A DNA stretch of 64,000 bases from Rhabdornis inornatus (Eukaryota; Chordata; Aves; Passeriformes; Rhabdornithidae), in contig VWZS01008195.1 in assembly GCA_013397075.1 (NCBI GenBank), positions 62,407-126,406 on the forward strand. Reading direction: 5' to 3'. Shown here piece after piece: positions 53,901-64,000 of the stretch (the first letter of the stretch is position 1; every line of letters starts with the position of its first letter). The notes under the pieces are model-generated. The model had not been told where the DNA came from, made no database searches, and was given only the letters and a program-made list of their open reading frames with translations. The translations under genes were made by a program, and so were the position numbers.

Positions 53901-56111
53901 AATGTCTTAAACTATCTTAATTAAGTTATCTTAATGTGGTTGACCCTGAGATCACTGTAGTAAGAATAAATGCTGTCTTAAAACTGAGATGAGCAGTTAC
54001 TCAGCTGTTAAAACTGCATCCAGACTCATGACTGGGACAAAAAGCTCCAAACATCCCACAAAATGAAAGGAGATCAGGCCTCCAGTGGAAGGTGAAAGTG
54101 TCTGTGCACTAGTGTCTGGATCAGGGTGAGTCCTCCAATCCAGAAATTTATTCTGCTAAGTACAGCACTGTCTCCCAAACTCTTCAACAGCCAGAAATAA
54201 CAGTTTAAATTCCCTCCAGAAGAGTGGTACTAAGCCAGCAGGAAGCCCAGTGCTGATAGGGTGTGACCAACTGTGGCCACAGCCCCAGCTTTGCACAAAA
54301 GCTGTGCCCTCACAGGCACGCTCTGCCAGTGCTGGCACCCAGACAGAGGCTGTTTGATAACTTGAAGGCTACCCTGCTGCACACCGAAGACTCCCACAGC
54401 AGGCACTCGTTGCCTCACGGGCAAACTTCTTTGAGATTTGAAGCACAGCAGCACGCCCTGAGCACAGAAGGTCCAAAGCAGTGCAACAGCAGGGACATTC
54501 CATCAGGACACACACCACTTCTATCGGAAGCGGGGCTACACCCAGGCGAGTAGTGCCTGGTGGCAGCTGGGACAGCACCACTGACACACACACGCAGTGC
54601 AAAAAGATGACCCGCTGTACTGTCAATATGCCTGCGATGCACGGAGGTGACTGTGACTAGTGCCAGCGCAGGCAAGCCACGGAAAAGAGACACAGGAATG
54701 GCACTGCCACCACACGCACAGCAATGCACGGCGGTGACCAGGGCAGCCCCACTGACACAGCACCAAGGCGATGTCACAGCACCGAGCCTGCCAGAGCCCA
54801 AGAAGCGCTTGAACAATGCCCTCCGGCACATGGTGTGATTCTTGGGGATGTCCTGCGCAGGGCTAAGAGCTGGATCCATGATCCTTTTGGGTCCCTTCCA
54901 ACTCGGAATACTCTGTGATTCCGTGAACACAAGCGAAGCAAGATGACTGCGACTGTGCTGCCAACACAAAGGCGCTCCAGGAGGCGATGGCAGCGTGACT
55001 GCCAGCCTACGCCTGCCAGCCAAGGCTGCACACGGAGCCCCACAAACACCCCACGCACACGCACCCCACGNGGAGGTGCCGCCGCAGCCTCGGCACCGCC
55101 GCTGCAGGGAATTCTATAGGAGAGGGACAGGTGCCCACGGGACAGGTGTGTCCAGGTGTTTGGACTTCCTCTTATTGCCTATAGGGATTTGGGGGATGCC
55201 TACGAAAAGGAGAATATGCACGCAAGCAGAGCGGCATCTGCTATAGGGACACAGCGGGGTGCCTGTAAAAATTAGTCACTGGGAAAGGAGGTGGTGGCTA
55301 TAAGGACCTGGAGTCCATGTGTAATGGTGGGTTTGTAGGTGCACAGGCTGGGTGGGACTTGGGCTGTAAAAGCTCACATAGAATCAAAGGTGTAGGTTGG
55401 AAGGGCAGGGACACTTTGCACTAGGCCAGGTTGCTCAAGGTCTTATCCAAAACCTGGCCTTGAACACGTCTACAGCTGGGGCATCCAAACTCTCCCTGGG
55501 CAACCTGTTCCAGTGCCTCACCACTCTCACAGTCAAAAACTTCTTCCTAAATCCAACCTAAATTTCCCCTCTTTTTATTTGTACCACTTCCCCCTTGACA
55601 TATCACCTCAGTTCCTGACAAAGAGCCCCTCTCCCCACAGCATCCCTGCAGGGACCCCTCAGAAACTGGAAGCTGAGGTGTGTGGGCAGAGGAGATGGAG
55701 ACAGCTTTCTATACAGCAAGGTGGGAAACCTCAGAGACCCATGGGGGGGCAGGGTAAAATGTGTCCTAAAAAGGCTGCAGGGAGACCCCAAATAGAAACN
55801 GCACACGGAGCCCCACAAACACCCCACGCACACGCCCCCCACGCACACGCACCCCACGCACACGCACCCCACGCACACGCACCCCACGCACACGCACCCC
55901 ACGGGGGCCAGGCCCCCAGGGGAGCCGCAAGCGAGCCGACCCACGTCAAACCCATGCGGAGGAACAAGAGGAGGAGAGCGCATGCACATGCCCCCACACA
56001 CCCACACATACGCAGACACACACACAGCCGCCCCCGGCCCCGCAGCTCTGCACCCGGGACACACTGACCTGTGACGCTGGCCTGGGCCACCCGCTGCACG
56101 ATCGCCTTCAT
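44773..56111 (-). CDS. DTD1: DTD1, D-aminoacyl-tRNA deacylase 1 (five coding exons)
   Basis: Hydrolyses the ester bond of D-amino acids, and of glycine mischarged on tRNA(Ala), and so keeps D-residues out of proteins. It is a cytosolic and nuclear homodimer. The human protein is also called DUE-B, a factor linked to DNA replication origins. Coding exons on the minus strand are 56111-56069, 53340-53250, 51279-51044, 47475-47378 and 44928-44773. All introns are GT-AG and the phases join cleanly to 207 codons plus stop, against 209 in human. The protein starts MKAIVQRVAQASVT. The two family motifs are intact: SQFTL at residues 78-82 and NDGPVT at 137-142, the latter with the Gly-Pro pair (139-140) that reads substrate chirality. 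Residues 157-207 form the charged, Lys/Ser-rich tail of vertebrate DTD1, ending SSEREP. The start codon has G at -3. Intron 1 as assembled contains a misplaced contig (see the duplication at 55115-55799). Identity is firm from motifs, length and synteny. Confidence 0.96.
45207..45244. repeat. Perfect inverted repeat, 17-bp arms and 4-base loop
   Basis: The left arm at 45207-45223 (AAAAATACATTCGGATT) is exactly complementary to the right arm at 45228-45244 across a cact loop. It is transcribed within DTD1 intron 4, where it would fold into a stem-loop. At 38 bases it is too short to be an ordinary microRNA precursor. Confidence 0.95.
46396..46770 (-). mobile_element. Decayed CR1-type LINE reverse transcriptase fragment
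   Basis: Minus-strand translation shows PGDYKPVNLTSVPGKIV, close to the YRPVSLTSVPGK block of CR1 reverse transcriptases. Further on comes KVLDLVFLDFI, then, one frame over, KAFDTVP. The frame shift and missing sequence mark it as an old, inactive copy. It predates or is independent of the shorter CR1 tails elsewhere in the window. Confidence 0.8.
47378..47475 (-). CDS. DTD1: DTD1 coding exon 4
   Basis: Encodes residues 125-156 and carries the second family motif, NDGPVT, with its Gly-Pro dipeptide. The acceptor is CCCTTTTCAG and the donor CTAAACAA|GTAAGT. Confidence 0.97.
47476..51043 (-). other. DTD1: DTD1 intron 3
   Basis: About 3.6 kb. No nested gene or clear repeat is recognised apart from a short GT-rich tract near 49659-49681. 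Confidence 0.8.
51044..51279 (-). CDS. DTD1: DTD1 coding exon 3
   Basis: Encodes residues 46-123, including VFEDESGKHW and the active-site SQFTL motif. The acceptor is a CTCCTCCTCCTAG tract and the donor ATTAAAG|GTAAGG. Asp124 is split across the next intron. Confidence 0.97.
51280..53249 (-). other. DTD1: DTD1 intron 2
   Basis: About 2 kb with no recognised gene or repeat. Several open frames on both strands lack conserved content. Confidence 0.8.
53250..53340 (-). CDS. DTD1: DTD1 coding exon 2
   Basis: Encodes the rest of Val15 through part of Met45, including GRGLCVLLGISLEDTQ. The acceptor is TTTCTCCAG and the donor CACAT|GTAAGT. It has 91 bases, and both flanking phases fit exons 1 and 3. 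Confidence 0.95.
54785..54926 (+). mobile_element. CR1 LINE, 3' end fragment
   Basis: Shows CR1 3' wording: CCCAAGAAGCGCTTGAACAA, then GGCACATGGTGTGATTCTTG, then GGGTCCCTTCCAACTCGG and a CTGTGATTCCGTGA tail. It is 5'-truncated and sits in DTD1 intron 1 opposite to the gene. The left limit is approximate. Confidence 0.82.
55115..55799. repeat. 685-bp duplicated segment, copy 1 (probable assembly artefact)
   Basis: Matches 57055-57739 base for base at a constant offset of 1940, with one difference noticed (t at 55431, g at 57371). The segment is bounded on both sides by single-N joins (the contig runs 55072-55799). Copy 2 starts exactly at the edge of the N gap. This pattern suggests a redundant contig or second haplotype, not a genuine duplication. 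Confidence 0.93.
55378..55610 (-). mobile_element. CR1 LINE, 3' end (within duplicated segment, copy 1)
   Basis: On the minus strand it reads through the CR1 blocks GTGAGGCACTGGAACAGGTT, GGATGCCCCAGCTGTAGA and GTTCAAGGCCAGG to a TTGATTCTATG tail. It recurs at 57318-57550 because of the duplication, so the genome probably has one copy, not two. Confidence 0.85.
55822..55903. repeat. C-rich minisatellite, 15-bp unit
   Basis: Five full units of CCCCACGCACACGCA (the first ends in C) followed by a partial sixth, about 165 bases downstream of the DTD1 start codon in intron 1. A shorter piece of the same array ends at the single-N join at 55070. Such C/G-rich arrays are hard to assemble and are the likely cause of the broken contigs here. 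Confidence 0.9.
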
Positions 56112-56151
56112 GGCGCAGCGCAGCGCGGCCGGCGCCGAGCGCGGACAGCGG
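55904..56151 (-). promoter_or_regulatory. DTD1: GC-rich DTD1 5' region (CpG island, cut by gap)
   Basis: GC-rich and CpG-rich sequence around DTD1 exon 1, for example GGCGCCGAGCGCGGACAGCG just upstream of the start codon. It is a probable CpG-island promoter, truncated at 56151 by the gap, so the transcription start cannot be placed. Confidence 0.65.
56069..56111 (-). CDS. DTD1: DTD1 coding exon 1
   Basis: Encodes residues 1-14 (MKAIVQRVAQASVT) plus the first base of Val15. The donor reads ACAG|GTCAGT. It lies between a C-rich minisatellite and the 903-base gap, so most of the promoter and any 5' noncoding exon is missing from the assembly. Confidence 0.93.
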
Positions 56152-57054
56152 NNNNNNNNNNNNNNNNNNNNNNNNNNNNNNNNNNNNNNNNNNNNNNNNN
56201 NNNNNNNNNNNNNNNNNNNNNNNNNNNNNNNNNNNNNNNNNNNNNNNNNNNNNNNNNNNNNNNNNNNNNNNNNNNNNNNNNNNNNNNNNNNNNNNNNNNN
56301 NNNNNNNNNNNNNNNNNNNNNNNNNNNNNNNNNNNNNNNNNNNNNNNNNNNNNNNNNNNNNNNNNNNNNNNNNNNNNNNNNNNNNNNNNNNNNNNNNNNN
56401 NNNNNNNNNNNNNNNNNNNNNNNNNNNNNNNNNNNNNNNNNNNNNNNNNNNNNNNNNNNNNNNNNNNNNNNNNNNNNNNNNNNNNNNNNNNNNNNNNNNN
56501 NNNNNNNNNNNNNNNNNNNNNNNNNNNNNNNNNNNNNNNNNNNNNNNNNNNNNNNNNNNNNNNNNNNNNNNNNNNNNNNNNNNNNNNNNNNNNNNNNNNN
56601 NNNNNNNNNNNNNNNNNNNNNNNNNNNNNNNNNNNNNNNNNNNNNNNNNNNNNNNNNNNNNNNNNNNNNNNNNNNNNNNNNNNNNNNNNNNNNNNNNNNN
56701 NNNNNNNNNNNNNNNNNNNNNNNNNNNNNNNNNNNNNNNNNNNNNNNNNNNNNNNNNNNNNNNNNNNNNNNNNNNNNNNNNNNNNNNNNNNNNNNNNNNN
56801 NNNNNNNNNNNNNNNNNNNNNNNNNNNNNNNNNNNNNNNNNNNNNNNNNNNNNNNNNNNNNNNNNNNNNNNNNNNNNNNNNNNNNNNNNNNNNNNNNNNN
56901 NNNNNNNNNNNNNNNNNNNNNNNNNNNNNNNNNNNNNNNNNNNNNNNNNNNNNNNNNNNNNNNNNNNNNNNNNNNNNNNNNNNNNNNNNNNNNNNNNNNN
57001 NNNNNNNNNNNNNNNNNNNNNNNNNNNNNNNNNNNNNNNNNNNNNNNNNNNNNN
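56152..57054. other. Assembly gap, 903 N
   Basis: Unsequenced bases. Reading frames drawn through the gap are meaningless. The missing sequence should contain the DTD1 promoter. The 43 bases at 55072-55114 probably belong at its right edge. Confidence 1.
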
Positions 57055-57739
57055 TATAGGAGAGGGACAGGTGCCCACGGGACAGGTGTGTCCAGGTGTT
57101 TGGACTTCCTCTTATTGCCTATAGGGATTTGGGGGATGCCTACGAAAAGGAGAATATGCACGCAAGCAGAGCGGCATCTGCTATAGGGACACAGCGGGGT
57201 GCCTGTAAAAATTAGTCACTGGGAAAGGAGGTGGTGGCTATAAGGACCTGGAGTCCATGTGTAATGGTGGGTTTGTAGGTGCACAGGCTGGGTGGGACTT
57301 GGGCTGTAAAAGCTCACATAGAATCAAAGGTGTAGGTTGGAAGGGCAGGGACACTTTGCACTAGGCCAGGGTGCTCAAGGTCTTATCCAAAACCTGGCCT
57401 TGAACACGTCTACAGCTGGGGCATCCAAACTCTCCCTGGGCAACCTGTTCCAGTGCCTCACCACTCTCACAGTCAAAAACTTCTTCCTAAATCCAACCTA
57501 AATTTCCCCTCTTTTTATTTGTACCACTTCCCCCTTGACATATCACCTCAGTTCCTGACAAAGAGCCCCTCTCCCCACAGCATCCCTGCAGGGACCCCTC
57601 AGAAACTGGAAGCTGAGGTGTGTGGGCAGAGGAGATGGAGACAGCTTTCTATACAGCAAGGTGGGAAACCTCAGAGACCCATGGGGGGGCAGGGTAAAAT
57701 GTGTCCTAAAAAGGCTGCAGGGAGACCCCAAATAGAAAC
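57055..57739. repeat. 685-bp duplicated segment, copy 2
   Basis: Counterpart of 55115-55799. This copy continues without a break into the SMIM26 downstream region, so it is the one likely to be correctly placed. Confidence 0.93.
57318..57550 (-). mobile_element. CR1 LINE, 3' end (copy 2 of duplicated segment)
   Basis: The same CR1 tail as at 55378-55610. It lies between SMIM26 and DTD1 and is probably the single true copy. Confidence 0.85.
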
Positions 57740-57950
57740 AGGGAAGGTGATGTCTGTAAGGACCAGGGAAAACCCTACAGAATGAACACTAGTTCTGGCC
57801 ACAGAGCTGAGGGACAGTACCCTACAGGCAGACATAGCAAGTGCAAGGATCAGGAAAACCCCTAAAAAAACAAGAGCCTGGAGCAGAACATTCAGTACGT
57901 TTTTAGCTTACAGAAACATTTCCACACTTGTAACTCATCTCTTGTGAGCT

Positions 57951-57956
57951 TTTATT
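57951..57956 (-). promoter_or_regulatory. SMIM26: Candidate SMIM26 poly(A) signal
   Basis: AATAAA on the minus strand about 269 bases beyond the SMIM26 stop codon, giving a short 3' UTR. Chosen by position and canonical sequence only. Confidence 0.5.
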
Positions 57957-58224
57957 TGAAGGACCGTTACAAACTCTCATACCCAAAACATTAAACTACA
58001 TTTCTTCCCATTTACTAATCATTCCCAAAGTATCCGTTTCAGAGCTGCCCAGCTGAGGAGCCATCCCAGGTGAATCCTGGATCACCTGGGTACGTCCTGC
58101 ACACCAGCTGGGCAGAGCTACTGTTTCAGCAATGCAAGGGACACTTTTCCAGCAGCAGTCTGGTGCCAGGCACTGGGATGATGTTCTCAGAGGTCCATCA
58201 CAATGTTCTGAGCTTCTGAACAGC

Positions 58225-58409
58225 TCACTTTTCGGAAGGAGGATCATCATTAGGAACAAAGAATGATACCACACGCCTGAGCAGTCGTGTAAGAGGAGGC
58301 TGAACCTCTCTGTATGTTATTTCTGTTGTCACTGTCAATCCAAAAGGATACTCCTTAGTCTGTACTTCTTTGCGGGTCCCTTGGTTTGCATCAGGACCAT
58401 TTTCATTCT
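58225..58409 (-). CDS. SMIM26: SMIM26 coding exon 2
   Basis: Encodes residues 40-100 with TAA stop. The acceptor TTCTATTCCTTAG precedes AGAATGAAAATGG, and the phase fits exon 1. The C-terminal part has a basic stretch (RLLRR) before SFFVPNDD. Confidence 0.92.
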
Positions 58410-59384
58410 CTAAGGAATAGAAAAGATGGTGAGGGGGAGGGGAGAGAGACAAAAAAGAGCACAGTGATAAAAATGCTTTATCCCTTTATCGTGGCAGCCA
58501 CATGGGCATTCAGTATCCTTTTTCCTTTTCCTTGCATTCTAAGGACCAGATAGCAAAGATCTGTACTGTAGCCAGAAAACGTGATTTACTAGGGTAGGTC
58601 AGATACCTGCACTGGTACTGGACAATTATCAATACTACAGTAGCAGTAACAACAGGCTTCCCAAGCTATCCACATTAAAGCTAGCCCAAACAGCCTAGTG
58701 CAAACACCTATTAATTCCACTGTCTGACCATCCTCTCAGTAAAGAAATGCTTCCTAATGTCCAGCCTAATCCTCCCCCGACACAGCTTTGAACCATTCCC
58801 ACAGCGCAAATAAAAGCAACAGGTTGGGAAGAGTCTAGTCCCCGTTCCTGTGACTTGGAGATAAAGCACGAGCTTCTCCCACCAACACGGGATTTATCTT
58901 CCTTCAGGAGGGACTGCCGGGGGCGGGCCAGGGGCGGGACACTCGGGTCACTCAGCCGGCCCGAGCGGAGGCTGCGCAGCCGCACAGCCCAAAGCGCCCC
59001 GAGGGGCAGACGGGCAACACCCAGGTTACCTTCCCCGGCCAAGGAAAGCGGTGCGACCGGGATTGGGGGGACCCCGGCGCCTGCCCCGGCAGCCAGGAGA
59101 GCCCAGGGCCCGCCCGCGGCCGACTCTCCCTCACGCAAGCCCCGCCTCCCAAGCAAGCCCCGTCCCGGACACACCGCGCGCCGACCGGGCCCTCCCTCAG
59201 CGAAACTGCTGTCGCGTCACTCCCTCCCTAGGCCCCGGAGGTAACCGCAGGCCCCGCTGCCGGTACCGGTGCTGGCTTTGTCCAGGCGGCTGTAGTAGAT
59301 GAGGGCGCCCAGCGTGGTCCAGCCGCCCAGCGAGTAGAGCAGCGCGGCCCGAGCGTTCCACACGGCCGCGCGCGCCGGCTTCAT
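58225..59384 (-). CDS. SMIM26: SMIM26, mitochondrial small integral membrane protein 26
   Basis: A microprotein of 100 residues (human about 95) encoded by two exons, 59384-59267 and 58409-58225. The human protein is mitochondrial and has been linked to respiratory complex I and to AGK and SLC25A11. Residues 15-33 form one hydrophobic segment, LLYSLGGWTTLGALIYYSR, matching the human pattern of a Gly/Trp/Leu helix followed by YYSR. The distal part, GLTVTTEITYREV, corresponds to the human stretch around VVTYKED. The C-terminus ends NDDPPSEK. The frame is also open upstream of the chosen ATG to 59576. The ATG at 59384 is preferred because it gives family length and places the membrane segment near the N-terminus. 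The exon 1 donor, ACCG|GTACCG, is weak; reading through it gives a short truncated form. Synteny between SEC23B and DTD1 supports the call. Confidence 0.9.
58719..58800 (-). mobile_element. CR1 LINE fragment in SMIM26 intron
   Basis: The plus-strand sequence reads TCAGTAAAGAAATGCTTCCT, AATGTCCAGCCTAATCCTCC and AGCTTTGAACCATTCCC. This is the reverse complement of the CR1 ORF2 end region, about 80 bases and diverged. Confidence 0.65.
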
Positions 59385-59480
59385 CGCCCCCCGCGCGGAA
59401 CGCCCCCTCCCCAACCGGACTCGCGCGAGGGGGCGGGGCTCGCGCAGGGGGGCGGGGAAAAGGAGCAAAGACCCGCCCAT
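58900..59480 (-). promoter_or_regulatory. SMIM26: CpG island and promoter of SMIM26
   Basis: Very GC- and CpG-rich DNA covering SMIM26 exon 1 and its upstream side, with GC boxes such as GGGGGCGGGGCT (near 59429-59440) and GGGGGGCGGGG (near 59447-59457). No TATA box is evident. SEC23B ends only a few hundred bases upstream, so the promoter sits in a very short intergenic space. Confidence 0.75.
59267..59384 (-). CDS. SMIM26: SMIM26 coding exon 1
   Basis: Encodes residues 1-39 plus the first base of Glu40: a short basic N-terminus followed by the single membrane helix and YYSR. It lies inside a CpG island. The donor is GT but otherwise poor. Confidence 0.87.
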
Positions 59481-59713
59481 GGCAGCAACAGCGGGATTTG
59501 GGGACACCATTAGGAGCAGTACACCTACCCGGTTTTGTTTCAGCCCCCTGTTTGCTGAGGCACCTCTTAAGAACATTAAAAGTCAAAATCTCTGCTGCCT
59601 AAAACACCTTTCAACTCTAATTACGATGTGTGGAAAATGCAGAGTAAACAGAACATAGACAAACAGGAATACAAATAAATTAGAAGGGAGAAGTAAAAAA
59701 CTCTCCCAGAATG

Positions 59714-59719
59714 TTTATT
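59714..59719 (-). promoter_or_regulatory. SEC23B: Candidate SEC23B poly(A) signal
   Basis: AATAAA on the minus strand 122 bases past the SEC23B stop codon. Use of this site would end SEC23B transcripts before the SMIM26 promoter. Confidence 0.55.
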
Positions 59720-59840
59720 TCATGTAACAGTTAAAACCTCTAGTTTAGAAGAGAGAAAGGGAAACGTAAATAAATTGCTCCACTTCTGTCATCAACACGA
59801 TCCATGTAAATCGTCTGCTCCTGCTGCTCAGTTTAATCAG

Positions 59841-63377
<3,537 letters not shown>

Positions 63378-64000
63378 CTGTTGGAAGCAAAACGGGATAC
63401 TTTGGTTATCTCTCTCTTTTTTCTACTTTTTTCTTTTTTATAATATAACTTACATCTCTTTTTCTACAGGGTGTTCTTCTGTTAATTTTTAAACAATCAG
63501 GGCATGAACCTGTCTAGAACCAAGTACTACAACATTTACGGGCTATTTTTCTTTAAGAATGAAGATAAAATCTATTTTATATATATATATAAAATAAAAT
63601 CTAGATTTGAAACTATCCAAGAATGAAAGCAATGGTGCCTCTACAGCACCACCCATTTTTTCCCATTAATTCAGGGCTATTACACCGAAACTGTTCGGTA
63701 CACTATATAACACTTCTTGCAGAACAGCAGCAGGCCAGTATTTCACCATTTCACTGAAAATAAGTATCAGTGGTTTTAGAAATTAAACTCTAAATGATCC
63801 CACAGTCATTTCAGCACACAGCTTGCCCCTGTTTGTGCTTGTGCTCCAATCTCTATTTAACTAGCCCTGTTTTTTTAGGGTCTGATGTGCCATAGTGTGT
63901 TAGTACTAACCCCCCATGGGTGTTTGGACAAGACCAACACTGATTTAAACATTTTGGGCTTGTGAAATTCAAAGCAAGAGACAGTAGGAGGTTGCAGAAT
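63378..64000 (-). other. SEC23B: SEC23B intron, continuing beyond the window
   Basis: Contains a short AT microsatellite near 63571-63600. No upstream exon is recognised before the window ends. Confidence 0.7.

Larger units (their letters stand above)
53341..56068 (-). other. DTD1: DTD1 intron 1 as assembled (contains a suspected misplaced contig)
   Basis: The length is unreliable. It holds a CR1 tail at 54785-54926, single-N joins at 55071 and 55800, and between them a contig whose sequence reappears on the far side of the N gap. Removing that contig would shorten the intron by about 0.7 kb. Confidence 0.7.

Noticed and set aside
54415..55023. A 202-codon minus-strand open frame in DTD1 intron 1
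   Set aside because: Low-complexity GC-rich intronic DNA overlapping a CR1 tail, with no domain or splice support.
55603..57161. Long open frames of 371-491 codons across 55603-57186
   Set aside because: They run through the 903 N bases and exist only because N codons are not stops.

Overview
This window looks like a piece of a bird chromosome, most likely a songbird. That is an inference from three things: CR1 LINE 3' ends, solo LTRs with the 5-bp target duplications of endogenous retroviruses, and the order SEC23B - SMIM26 - DTD1, which I recall from human chromosome 20. The window is eukaryotic throughout, with GT-AG introns, CpG islands and AATAAA signals. It has no operon or prokaryotic feature, and I saw no CRISPR array, tRNA or rRNA.

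All recognisable protein-coding content lies in the right-hand 20 kb, on the minus strand. From right to left it is: the last six coding exons of SEC23B (63377 to 59841, running off the window edge upstream); the two-exon mitochondrial microprotein gene SMIM26 (59384 to 58225) with a CpG-island promoter; and the complete five-coding-exon DTD1 gene (56111 to 44773), a D-aminoacyl-tRNA deacylase. The three genes run head to tail. SEC23B and SMIM26 are only 456 bp apart from stop codon to start codon. They serve unrelated housekeeping tasks: COPII vesicle coating, mitochondrial function and translation proofreading.

The stretch around DTD1 exon 1 is badly assembled. It has a 903-base N gap (56152-57054), two single-N joins (55071 and 55800), a 685-bp near-perfect duplication (55115-55799 against 57055-57739), and a 43-bp second overlap (55028-55070 against 55801-55843). 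The simplest reading is that one redundant contig has been inserted into DTD1 intron 1.

The left 44 kb is AT-rich and appears intergenic. I recognise no coding exon in it. It holds two well-supported solo LTRs (26151-26824 and 27612-28326), two probable LTRs side by side (4520-4992 and 5211-6561), CR1 fragments, an AT microsatellite, and an isolated GC/CpG-rich block near 18.06-18.42 kb that resembles an orphan promoter. I found no undescribed multi-gene system. The most useful observations are the misassembly, the orphan CpG island, a perfect 17-bp-arm hairpin in a DTD1 intron, and the exact bird SMIM26 gene model.
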